NCBI GenBank assembly: GCA_025350945.1
Contig: JANXWW010000406.1
Coordinates: 1-9,202, forward strand
Length of the DNA stretch: 9,202 nucleotides
Source of the DNA: Burkholderiales bacterium
GTDB lineage: Bacteria > Pseudomonadota > Gammaproteobacteria > Burkholderiales > Usitatibacteraceae
Direction: 5' to 3'
In this document: positions 1 through 6,168 of the stretch, one piece after another
How the letters are laid out: each line of letters starts with the position of its first letter
How positions within the stretch are numbered: the stretch's first letter is position 1
Translations under genes and position numbers: made by a program
The notes under the pieces: model-generated
What the model saw: only the letters and a program-made list of their open reading frames with translations
What the model was told of the DNA's origin: nothing
Database searches by the model: none

Positions 1-1
1 A

Positions 2-415
2 AAAGGTATCGAGATTCACGCCGCGCTGGAGGTGATGGCTGAGGCAAAAACGACATTGTCTACAAGCGCGAAAAGATCAAAACTGTTTTCGGCTGACATT
101 ACCGCAGCAGCAAAAAAAATTCTCGATGCACCCGCCTTGCAACGCTTTTTTGATGTCACGCAATTCATCGCCGCGCATAACGAAATTGAAATTGCGATGC
201 AGGTAAATGGCGAATTCATCATGCAGCGCATTGATCGATTGGTCGAATTCGAGCGCGAAGTGTGGGTGCTGGATTACAAAACAGGTTCAGGCAATGTGGA
301 TTTATATCAGGCGCAAATCGCGACGTATTGCGATGCCGTGATGTCGCTTTATAAAAATAAAACAGTGCGCGGCGCGGTCATTAATTGGGCAGGTGAGTTG
401 CGCATTCTCCGCTAA
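2..415 (+). CDS. C-terminal nuclease domain of an AddA/RecB-like helicase-exonuclease (5' end missing)
   Basis: The reading frame is open to the left edge, so only the last 137 codons are present; stop TAA at 413-415. The visible part resembles the PD-(D/E)XK (RecB-type) nuclease domain that ends UvrD-family helicase/nuclease subunits such as AddA, which process double-strand DNA ends for recombinational repair. Near the left edge, GIEIHAALE matches the G-x-x-x-H-x-x-L-E motif of this domain. The core follows in the expected order: RIDRL (Asp at visible residue 78), VWVLDYKTG (Asp91 and Lys93, the metal and catalytic residues) and YQAQIATY (the Gln/Tyr motif). The end, VRGAVINWAGELRIL, resembles the usual last strand and tail of AddA. 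The helicase part lies outside the window, so an assignment to AddA rather than another RecB-like nuclease is likely but not proven. Confidence 0.8.
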   Translation, partial: KGIEIHAALEVMAEAKTTLSTSAKRSKLFSADITAAAKKILDAPALQRFFDVTQFIAAHNEIEIAMQVNGEFIMQRIDRLVEFEREVWVLDYKTGSGNVDLYQAQIATYCDAVMSLYKNKTVRGAVINWAGELRILR

Positions 416-440
416 CGCAGATCGCTTAAATGTTGCACCA

Positions 441-474
441 AATGCGTTCATCGATGCGCGCGCGTTTTATTTTA
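441..474 (+). terminator. possible weak terminator after the nuclease gene
   Basis: AATGCG (441-446) can pair with CGCGTT (461-466), with one G-U pair, and is followed by a T-rich tail (463-473, cgttttatttt). The stem is only six pairs and the loop is about 14 bases, so this is a weak candidate. It lies 25 bases after the stop codon of the exonuclease, the right place for a terminator. Confidence 0.25.
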
Positions 475-497
475 GGCACAGCACTGGTGCCGTTGTG

Positions 498-527
498 CGC
501 CCTCACCAATGGAAATAGGTGAAGGCG
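498..527. repeat. palindromic hairpin, REP-like, in the nuclease-ybiB gap
   Basis: CGCCCTCACC (498-507) and GGTGAAGGCG (518-527) form a ten-position stem with one C/A mismatch around a ten-base A-rich loop. A second small hairpin lies directly upstream: GCACA (476-480) with TGTGC (494-498), enclosing GCAC-tg-GTGC (481-490). From memory, gcCCTCACC...GGTGA.GGCG sequences are a common type of short intergenic palindrome in proteobacteria. The role (REP-like repeat, mRNA 3' end or nothing) is not decided by this one copy. The rest of the gap 416-617 shows no credible gene. Confidence 0.45.
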
Positions 528-617
528 AAACACATTAATTCACTCTCGCAACGGTATTAAACTGTTTTGGCATGCCTGATGCTTAGTTGTTTTCACTTTC
601 TTGACTTGGCCTATTTC

Positions 618-1739
618 ATGTCGGACATCAAACGTCTCATCAAACATCTTGGTTCGGACCTGTCGGCGCAATCGAGCCTGTCAGCGGTGATTAGCCCGGA
701 CGATATGCGCTTAATATTTGCCGCCGTTCTTGATGGTGGCGCATCTGAACTTGAGCTTGGTGCGTTGATCGCGCTGTGCGCGAATATCGAATCGTGGCGG
801 CGCGCTGAAATGTTCAGCGAAATTTTATTGGGGCTTAGTGAAGCTATTAATGAACGCTTGATGCCCATTGAGTGTGCGCCATACGCCCATTCAAATGTGG
901 TAATACCGAATTATGGTGACGCGATTTTTGGCAATGCGATTCCGCTGATTGCAATCAAGCTGCAACGCATGGGTATCCGCGTGCTGGTGCATGGCGCGCT
1001 GGAAACACCGAGCGGCTTGGCGAATTGCGGCGTCTTCCGCGAGCTGGGTATATTGCCCGTTACTACCCGCGGGCAGGCAGAACGCAGGCTCAATGAAGAT
1101 GGTTTGGTGTTGGTGCCGACTTCACTTATCTCGCCCGGGCTCGCCGCGATGATGGCGCTGAAGGCTCGACTGGGTGTATTCACGCCCGCACATGTGCTGG
1201 CAGACATGTTGATGCCCGTGTTGAGCGAGCCGCGGCACGTACTGCATGTTCTCAATATTCCTGCGTGGCTCTTAGCACTCGCCGATACCGAAGGCGTGGT
1301 GTTGCAAACGCCGGTGCTGTTATCGCAGTCTGTTGAGGCGTCAGGGTGCAAATTCGGCAGCCTCGATTGTCGCCCGCAGATGAAATATCGAGCGGGTGTT
1401 GATTCGCTGGCAAAAACTTCAACCCTTGATGGGCACAGTGTTGATGAGGGCGGCTGGCAAACCCTGTTTCAGGAGGAGATGGAATCACGCACAGATGTTG
1501 TTTCGCTGTCAGCCCACAATATGCTTAAAACCCCGCACACGCGCTGGGCCGCGCACGCCGTGCCCACCGACACACGCGGCCTCGCCGCCTGGACGCGCCA
1601 ACGACTTGACGCAGGCATGGCGCTGCCGCAGCCCGTAGTGAATCAGTTGGCGTGTTGTTTATACGGCGCAGGTTACGCCGAAGATTTTAATCAGGCAAAG
1701 GCGATGGCAGCGGTAGAGGCGGGGAGTTTGGCGGCGTAA
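618..1739 (+). CDS. ybiB: YbiB/TrpD2-like nucleic-acid-binding protein of the anthranilate phosphoribosyltransferase fold
   Basis: This 373-residue protein is related to the TrpD fold. Studied YbiB/TrpD2 proteins bind DNA and RNA without sequence specificity, lack TrpD enzyme activity, and in E. coli are SOS-induced. The N-terminal helical domain carries VLDGGASELELGALIAL (residues 38-54), the family's 'LDGGV.DLELGA' signature. The nucleoside phosphorylase-like domain then shows VVIPNYGDA (94-102), VLVHG (122-126) and a FRELGILPVTT stretch near 140-150. The frame stays open back to an ATG at 567, but the family starts with a M-x-x-I-K-x-L-I-K motif. MSDIKRLIKHLG begins at 618, so I chose that start; neither start has a good ribosome binding site. 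The protein is longer than E. coli YbiB (about 320 residues) and its C-terminal half matches the family pattern only loosely. It converges on ttcA. Confidence 0.8.
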   Translation: MSDIKRLIKHLGSDLSAQSSLSAVISPDDMRLIFAAVLDGGASELELGALIALCANIESWRRAEMFSEILLGLSEAINERLMPIECAPYAHSNVVIPNYGDAIFGNAIPLIAIKLQRMGIRVLVHGALETPSGLANCGVFRELGILPVTTRGQAERRLNEDGLVLVPTSLISPGLAAMMALKARLGVFTPAHVLADMLMPVLSEPRHVLHVLNIPAWLLALADTEGVVLQTPVLLSQSVEASGCKFGSLDCRPQMKYRAGVDSLAKTSTLDGHSVDEGGWQTLFQEEMESRTDVVSLSAHNMLKTPHTRWAAHAVPTDTRGLAAWTRQRLDAGMALPQPVVNQLACCLYGAGYAEDFNQAKAMAAVEAGSLAA

Positions 1740-1760
1740 GTCTTGCGGTGAGGTAGCGGG

Positions 1761-1844
1761 TGGTTGGGTGAACAGGTTTATCGTTTGCCTAACATCGGCG
1801 TCAAGGTCATCATCGATGTTGGGCAGATGAAGCGTGCCCAACCA
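1761..1844. repeat. pair of inverted REP-like palindromes (BIME-like) in a convergent gap
   Basis: The 106-base gap between the ybiB and ttcA stop codons is nearly all palindrome. TGGTTGGG (1761-1768) is complementary to CCCAACCA (1837-1844). Inside it, 1781-1797 pairs with 1814-1830 over 17 positions, three of them G-U on the plus-strand RNA, including GCCTAACATCG against CGATGTTGGGC. The right half is also a palindrome by itself: GTTGGGC (1818-1824), 11 bases, then GCCCAAC (1836-1842). The left half (GTTGGGT ... GCCTAAC) is a decayed version of the same unit. This is the structure of two REP units head to head. The wobbles pair only in plus-strand RNA, so folding is better at the 3' end of the ybiB transcript. 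It could serve as an mRNA 3' end for both genes, although no U-run follows. Confidence 0.7.
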
Positions 1845-1845
1845 G

Positions 1846-2787
1846 CTACATCATCAACTGAATCACCCGCTTCTCAATCGGCTCCACAAAAGTCTCTGGA
1901 TCAAACGCCACGTCACCCTCCGCAGAAGATTCCCCACTCGCCTTAAGATTCGCAAAATCAAAAAGATTGCGATCCAGCAAATGGGATGGCGATGCGTTTT
2001 GTAGCGCGCGGAAAATGCTTTCCACGCGGCCGGGGAAATGTTTTTCCCATTCGCGCAGCATTAGCTTTACTTGTTGTCGCTGTAAATTATCCTGGGAGCC
2101 GCAGAGGTCACAGGGAATAATCGGGAATTGCTTTAACGTGGAATATGCTTCAAGATCGCGCTCTTCTACATACGCAAGCGGGCGGATCACCACGTGTTTG
2201 CCGTCGTCCGAGCCTAGTTTGGGCGGCATTGATTTTAATTTGCCACCAAAAAAAGCATTCAAAAAAAACGTCTGCAAAATATCATCGCGATGATGTCCCA
2301 GCGCAATTTTATTGGCACCGATTTCACTGGCGACGCGATAAATCACGCCGCGCCGGAGTCGCGAACATAGTGAGCACATGGTCTTGCCCTCCGGGATCAC
2401 GCGCTTCACGGTCGAGTATGTGTCCTGCACCGCGATCTGAAATGGCACGCCGAGGCGGGTCAAATAATCCGGCAGAATATGCGCGGGATAGCCCGGATGT
2501 TTTTGGTCGAGATTGAACGCAAATAATTCAAACGGCACCGGTGACTTTTCGCGCAATCCCATCAGCACATCAAGCATCGCATAGCTGTCTTTGCCGCCGC
2601 TCAAACACACCATGATTTTATCGTTCGCTTCAATCATGTTGAAGTCAGCGATGGCTTGACCGACTTGTCGGCGCAGGCGTTTGGCTAGTTTGTTGGCTTC
2701 CAAGATCTGTTTTGGTGTGGGTGAAGTCTTGGCCGCACCCTTAAAAAGTGTTGCTTGCGCCGCAGATTCGGCTGCTGGGATGTTCAT
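1846..2787 (-). CDS. ttcA: TtcA, tRNA cytidine(32) 2-sulfurtransferase
   Basis: TtcA makes 2-thiocytidine at position 32 of certain tRNAs. It activates the base with ATP and transfers sulfur through an iron-sulfur cluster enzyme in the cytosol. The 313 residues are close to the E. coli length. The PP-loop SGGKDS (residues 63-68) is intact. CSLCSRLRRG (Cys138 and Cys141) and PCDLCGSQ (Cys226 and Cys229) supply the cysteines that hold the [4Fe-4S] cluster in studied TtcA. LGHHRDD (164-170), FFGGKLKSMPPKL (179-191) and REWEKHFPGR (245-254) are further family signatures. The start is ATG with no clear Shine-Dalgarno sequence; a 55-base gap separates it from the oxygenase gene upstream, so it probably belongs to the same transcript. 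The gene carries A8 and A7 runs on the plus strand (2261-2268, 2248-2254), read as FF-rich codons. Confidence 0.96.
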   Translation of the reverse strand: MNIPAAESAAQATLFKGAAKTSPTPKQILEANKLAKRLRRQVGQAIADFNMIEANDKIMVCLSGGKDSYAMLDVLMGLREKSPVPFELFAFNLDQKHPGYPAHILPDYLTRLGVPFQIAVQDTYSTVKRVIPEGKTMCSLCSRLRRGVIYRVASEIGANKIALGHHRDDILQTFFLNAFFGGKLKSMPPKLGSDDGKHVVIRPLAYVEERDLEAYSTLKQFPIIPCDLCGSQDNLQRQQVKLMLREWEKHFPGRVESIFRALQNASPSHLLDRNLFDFANLKASGESSAEGDVAFDPETFVEPIEKRVIQLMM

Positions 2788-2842
2788 ATATGATTCTATC
2801 GCTTGGCAGTTTGTGGAAGGGGTTTGTGCTCGCTTTTAAATA

Positions 2843-3757
2843 TCAACGCCGCATACGCACGTAAGCGCGCTTCATCAGGTAAAGCACCTTGCCGCTAAAC
2901 CCTTGATCCTGGGCTTGAAGCAATCGCGTGTTTTCTGCGTATTGCATCGCAATATGGCGATCACGATCATCGATTAGATGTTGAAGATGGGCGATATCGC
3001 TTTCCGTCAGTACATGCCCAGCCGCGAAATGTGCGGGCATTGCATCTTTGACATACACCGTCGAATGTCGTCCTACGATCTCGTGGGCGGGGCGCTCATG
3101 GGTGTAGAAATAAAGCGCAATGGACTTACGCCCAATGTGTTTTTTGCCGTCCGGCAAATTAATGCGATTAAACCCATGCCAACTTCGCTCACTCGTTTCG
3201 AAAATCACAGCCCGATTAAAAAGTGGTGCCACTGATACATCTGCCGCCGCGGGCGAGCGTGGATCACGCCATAGCTGTAACGAGCCGCCCCACGCCGACT
3301 CCCACTCATTATTCAAGTACACAATCAGATTCAATCGGCGGTGCCAACGCTCGCTCGCGTGATAATTAAAATCCACATGCGCATCGAGACTCATGCCGTC
3401 GCGGTTTTCATGGGTGCCGCCTCCTAGATAAAAAGGGTCGAATAGCAGCTTGTCTATACCGGTCATTTTTTCAATAACATTCAAAAACGCTCGCGACCTG
3501 ACCAGAGAATCCAGATTTGTGAAATGTGTTCCGAGTCTGCGAATCTGATCAAACGTCGATTTACCGCCGATATTGCCGTCATCACCCATAGCATTGCCGG
3601 CTTCGAAAGCTGGAAAACTTTGTGTCAGAGAATGTGCAAAATCGTTCTCGAAAAAATGATCAATCACCAAATGTGGGAACGGCTCAGCTTGATGAAACTG
3701 CTGCTGCAACGATTCGGCAATGGCGACGAAATTCGGGTTAACGACTTTTAAAGACAC
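2843..3757 (-). CDS. 2-oxoglutarate/Fe(II)-dependent oxygenase (prolyl 4-hydroxylase-like fold)
   Basis: This is a putative non-haem iron oxygenase that would use 2-oxoglutarate and O2 to hydroxylate an unknown substrate. Numbering from the GTG start at 3757 (304 residues), the HxD motif is His127-x-Asp129 (LDAHVDF). The distal histidine is His194 (SWHGF), and Arg211 in GRKSIALYFY is placed to bind 2-oxoglutarate. RRLNLIVYLN and WGGSLQLW (157-164) are typical of the 2OG-FeII_Oxy_3 family. A charged, probably helical tail (LIDDRDRHIAMQYAEN and onward) follows the catalytic domain and ends in a basic, Arg-rich stretch. The frame can also start at a TTG (3802) directly after the SDR stop. I prefer GTG because TTAGG sits six bases upstream and family-like sequence begins there. 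It lies between a pteridine reductase and ttcA; its role there is unknown. Confidence 0.82.
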   Translation of the reverse strand: MSLKVVNPNFVAIAESLQQQFHQAEPFPHLVIDHFFENDFAHSLTQSFPAFEAGNAMGDDGNIGGKSTFDQIRRLGTHFTNLDSLVRSRAFLNVIEKMTGIDKLLFDPFYLGGGTHENRDGMSLDAHVDFNYHASERWHRRLNLIVYLNNEWESAWGGSLQLWRDPRSPAAADVSVAPLFNRAVIFETSERSWHGFNRINLPDGKKHIGRKSIALYFYTHERPAHEIVGRHSTVYVKDAMPAHFAAGHVLTESDIAHLQHLIDDRDRHIAMQYAENTRLLQAQDQGFSGKVLYLMKRAYVRMRR

Positions 3758-3802
3758 AAGCGGCCTAAGAGCAAAACAGACTTGAATTTGTGTTTTGAAC
3801 AA

Positions 3803-4558
3803 TCATAGCGCAATCTCCCGCCCACCATCCACCGCCAAAATTTGTCCGGTAACATATGGCGCATCCAGCATTAAATATTTTACCGCGCCGGCAATATCTT
3901 CAGCCGAGCCGATGCGCTTCAACGGCGTTTGCTGGATGATGCGCTCGCGTTCTGCGGGGGGATAGGCGGCCTCATCTTCGGGCCATATAATCGCGCCAGG
4001 CGATACACCGTTCACGCGAATTTCCGGGCCAAGATCGAGAGCGAGTGAGCGTGTGAGCCCGGCGAGCCCGGCTTTGGCGGCGTTATAAACGATGAAATCT
4101 TTTAGCGGGCGATTGATGTGAATATCGATGATGTTCACAATCGCACCATTTGCTTCACGCAAATAGGGTGCGGCCGCTTGCGACAGCCACAGGGGTGCTT
4201 TTAAATTCGATCCCATTAATTCATTCCAGTGGTCTTCATCGATGGTGCCGATGGGCGTGGGATAAAAAGATGAAGCATTGTTAACCAAACCATCGAGGCG
4301 GCCGAAACAGGAATGCGCTTGCACGATAAGACCTTTGAGCGCGTTCGTTGCCAGCAAATCGCCTTGCACGACCTCGGCTGATCTGGCGCGCGAAAGATTT
4401 AATTCGGTCGCAAGTGCCTCAGCATCCGTGCGCGAATGATTGCAATGAATAATCACATTCGCGCCCGCCGCATGCAGCGCGCGGGCAATAGCCGCGCCGA
4501 CGCGTTTGGCGGCACCGGTGATAAGAATGGTTTTTTGTGTTGAATGGATAGTGGACAT
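3803..4558 (-). CDS. pteridine reductase-type short-chain dehydrogenase/reductase (FolM-like)
   Basis: This 251-residue Rossmann-fold NADPH reductase resembles bacterial pteridine reductases, which reduce dihydropterin-type compounds. The cofactor motif is TGAAKRVG (residues 14-21), the T-G-x-x-x-R-x-G form that separates pteridine reductases from most SDRs with T-G-x-x-x-G-x-G. NNASSFYPTP (93-102) is the NNAS form of the NNAG motif and is also characteristic. The catalytic Tyr158 and Lys162 (YNAAK) are present. The usual catalytic Ser is an Asp (Asp145 in NIIDIH), as in pteridine reductases. SPGAIIWPE and VTGQILAVDGG complete the family pattern. The ATG start at 4558 fits. It is the first gene of a minus-strand group with the oxygenase and ttcA, and divergent from the methyltransferase. 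The exact pterin substrate cannot be read from sequence. Confidence 0.88.
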   Translation of the reverse strand: MSTIHSTQKTILITGAAKRVGAAIARALHAAGANVIIHCNHSRTDAEALATELNLSRARSAEVVQGDLLATNALKGLIVQAHSCFGRLDGLVNNASSFYPTPIGTIDEDHWNELMGSNLKAPLWLSQAAAPYLREANGAIVNIIDIHINRPLKDFIVYNAAKAGLAGLTRSLALDLGPEIRVNGVSPGAIIWPEDEAAYPPAERERIIQQTPLKRIGSAEDIAGAVKYLMLDAPYVTGQILAVDGGREIAL

Positions 4559-4642
4559 TTTCAGATAATTTATCGGTGAAAAATAAAACTAAGTTTGTTG
4601 TTTCGGCAAGATTTCGTTCAAACTTGATATCTATTTTAACTG
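4559..4642. promoter_or_regulatory. divergent promoter region between SDR and methyltransferase genes
   Basis: The 84 bases between the two divergent start codons must hold the upstream signals of both genes unless transcripts overlap. The stretch is more A/T-rich than its flanks. On the plus strand TATTTT (4632-4637) lies only five bases before the methyltransferase ATG, and no Shine-Dalgarno sequence is visible for that gene. No hexamer pair with good spacing stands out on either strand, so individual boxes are not assigned. Confidence 0.4.
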
Positions 4643-5857
4643 ATGCCACTTAGAACCAATTTGAAATCTCCTCTTAGCAGCAATGAAGCCTCGCGGCTGC
4701 CTGTTCCCGATGCGGACGCGCTCGCACATTCTCATGCATGCGCTGCCCATATTCGCGCCGAAATTGAACGCCGCAACGGCTGGATTTCGTTCGCACAGTT
4801 TATGGATTTAGCTCTCTACGCGCCGGGCCTTGGCTATTACGCCGCAGGTGCGCGCAAGTTTGGCGCGGCGGGTGATTTCGTAACCGCGCCGGAAATTTCT
4901 TCACTGTTTGGCGAATGCATTGCAAGCGCAATTGCGCCGACCATTGCTGCAACGAATGGCGATGTGCTGGAGCTCGGCCCAGGTTCCGGCAAGCTCGCGT
5001 GCGATGTGCTGTTGGCGCTCGAAAAATTAAATCAATTGCCGAATCGTTATCTGCTGCTGGAAGTCAGTGCCGATCTGCGGCAACGTCAAACACAAGCATT
5101 GGCGGGGCTCCCCAGCCATCTCTCGCAGCGTGCGGTGTGGCTGGATGCGCTGCCGAAAAATTTTGCTGGTGCAATCATTGCCAACGAAGTGCTGGATGTG
5201 TTGCCGGTGCATTTAATTTATTTTTCGGATGATCAAATTTATGAGCGTGGTGTTGCTTTAGTTGATGAGGGCGGTTTTGTGTGGCGCGATAATTTAGTGA
5301 TGTCAGCAGAACTTAAAACCGCCGCGAGCCGTATTCAGGCCTGCTTTGCGAATGATGTTGCACCGAATAATTACCTGACAGAAATAGCACCCGCCGTGAG
5401 TGGATTGATAAAAAGTCTCGCCGAAAGTTTGCAGTGCGGCACAATTTTGTTAGTCGATTACGGCTTTCGCCAGGCCGAGTTCTACCTTGAAAGTCGCAGC
5501 ACCGGCACGCTGATGTGCCACTACCGTCACTATGCGCACACCGATCCATTTTTGTATCCCGGTCTGCAAGATATTACTGCGCACGTTGATTTTAGCGATG
5601 TGGCAGATGCGGGTTTTGCTGCCGGTTTGGAACTCATCAATTACACCTCGCAGGCGCAGTTTTTGTTGGCAGCGGGCATTACCGAATTGCTCGCGCAGCA
5701 TGATCCAAATGATGCAGCGACGTTTTTGCCGCTCACCAATCAAGTGCAACGATTAATGAGCCCGGCAGAGATGGGGGAATTTTTTAAGGTGATTGGATTT
5801 GCAAAGGGCGGATGTGAGATGCCTGTGCTGGCAAATGCACGGCCGATGCCGTTATGA
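4643..5857 (+). CDS. SAM-dependent methyltransferase, MidA/NDUFAF7 family
   Basis: The 404-residue product belongs to the family that includes mitochondrial NDUFAF7 (MidA), a SAM-dependent protein arginine methyltransferase acting on a complex I subunit. The substrate of bacterial members is not settled. Family signatures run in order: WISFAQFMDLALYAPGLGYY (residues 47-66), then GDFVTAPEISSLFGE (77-91). The SAM-binding glycine loop LELGPGSGKLA (109-119) and the post-core motif NEVLDVLPVH (181-190) follow. Further on come LLVDYGF and a conserved MCHYRHYAHTDPF stretch. The N-terminal 20 residues before LPVPDADAL are less family-like, but no other ATG is available before that point. A Shine-Dalgarno sequence is not seen. 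The stop overlaps the start of the next gene in ATGA, so the two are probably translated as a unit. Confidence 0.9.
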   Translation: MPLRTNLKSPLSSNEASRLPVPDADALAHSHACAAHIRAEIERRNGWISFAQFMDLALYAPGLGYYAAGARKFGAAGDFVTAPEISSLFGECIASAIAPTIAATNGDVLELGPGSGKLACDVLLALEKLNQLPNRYLLLEVSADLRQRQTQALAGLPSHLSQRAVWLDALPKNFAGAIIANEVLDVLPVHLIYFSDDQIYERGVALVDEGGFVWRDNLVMSAELKTAASRIQACFANDVAPNNYLTEIAPAVSGLIKSLAESLQCGTILLVDYGFRQAEFYLESRSTGTLMCHYRHYAHTDPFLYPGLQDITAHVDFSDVADAGFAAGLELINYTSQAQFLLAAGITELLAQHDPNDAATFLPLTNQVQRLMSPAEMGEFFKVIGFAKGGCEMPVLANARPMPL

Positions 5858-6111
5858 AAACTCGACCAATCCGATATCGTCATCTCGTCGCGGGCATCGT
5901 CATTTTGACGATCACATTATGGCTGGCAATTTATATGCCCACGTCGGGATCGTTTGGTGGGGGTCGAACACGCACGTCTCTAGCGGTGTGGGTGAGCATT
6001 TTCGGGGAATTTGCGGGCCGATATTATTTTTTTCTTCTGCCGTTTTTATTCGGGTTATACGTGGTGCGCGAAGCATTTCGTGCTCCACAAGAGCGCACAG
6101 ATAAACCCTAG
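5854..6111 (+). CDS. small two-helix membrane protein, function unknown
   Basis: I do not recognise this 85-residue protein. A basic N-terminus (MKTRPIRYRH) precedes a hydrophobic segment at residues 10-28 (LVAGIVILTITLWLAIYM). A Gly/Thr/Arg-rich stretch (about 29-41) and a second hydrophobic segment at about 55-71 (RYYFFLLPFLFGLYVV) follow, then a charged, Pro-containing tail. By charge balance both ends probably face the cytoplasm. It begins inside the stop codon of the MidA-type methyltransferase gene (ATGA overlap, 5854-5857), which supports translation and coupling. An overlapping longer reading frame in another phase runs over most of the same stretch, but it lacks this coupling and membrane pattern. 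Its stop codon lies in the left arm of the inverted repeat 6103-6168. Confidence 0.7.
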   Translation: MKTRPIRYRHLVAGIVILTITLWLAIYMPTSGSFGGGRTRTSLAVWVSIFGEFAGRYYFFLLPFLFGLYVVREAFRAPQERTDKP

Positions 6112-6168
6112 CATCGACGGGCTTTTTAAGTCATTTTATGCCCAAACACCGCGCCAATGCTAGGGTTT
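6103..6168. terminator. perfect 12-bp inverted repeat between convergent genes, possible bidirectional terminator
   Basis: AAACCCTAGCAT (6103-6114) is exactly complementary to ATGCTAGGGTTT (6157-6168), with 42 bases between. The left arm contains the TAG stop of the small membrane protein gene, and the right arm touches the TAA stop (6168-6170) of the amidotransferase gene on the other strand. Inside the loop lie GGGC (6119-6122) and GCCC (6140-6143), another possible short pairing. The right arm ends in TTTT on the plus strand and the left arm in TTTAT on the minus strand, so either transcript could end here. The long loop makes it unlike a textbook terminator. Confidence 0.5.

Noticed and set aside
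16..231. Minus-strand frame with Cys/Ala-rich product at the left edge
   Set aside because: It is antisense to the nuclease domain, which carries intact catalytic motifs.
430..522. A 30-codon reading frame with a hydrophobic centre (RFILGTALVPLCAL) in the nuclease-ybiB gap
   Set aside because: No ribosome site, very short, and it runs through the hairpins at 476-527, which explain the sequence better.
567..617. 17-codon N-terminal extension of the ybiB gene from an upstream ATG
   Set aside because: The family begins with the M-x-x-I-K-x-L-I-K motif at 618, and the extra residues (MACLMLSCFHF...) look like neither conserved sequence nor a good signal peptide for a nucleic-acid-binding cytosolic protein.
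911..1351. Long minus-strand reading frame (146 codons) inside ybiB
   Set aside because: It is the antisense shadow of a well-supported gene, with a Ser/Pro/Thr-rich composition typical of such shadows.
5793..6104. 103-codon plus-strand frame overlapping the small membrane protein
   Set aside because: It begins inside the methyltransferase gene, has no membrane or domain pattern and no translational coupling; the 85-residue frame is the better gene.
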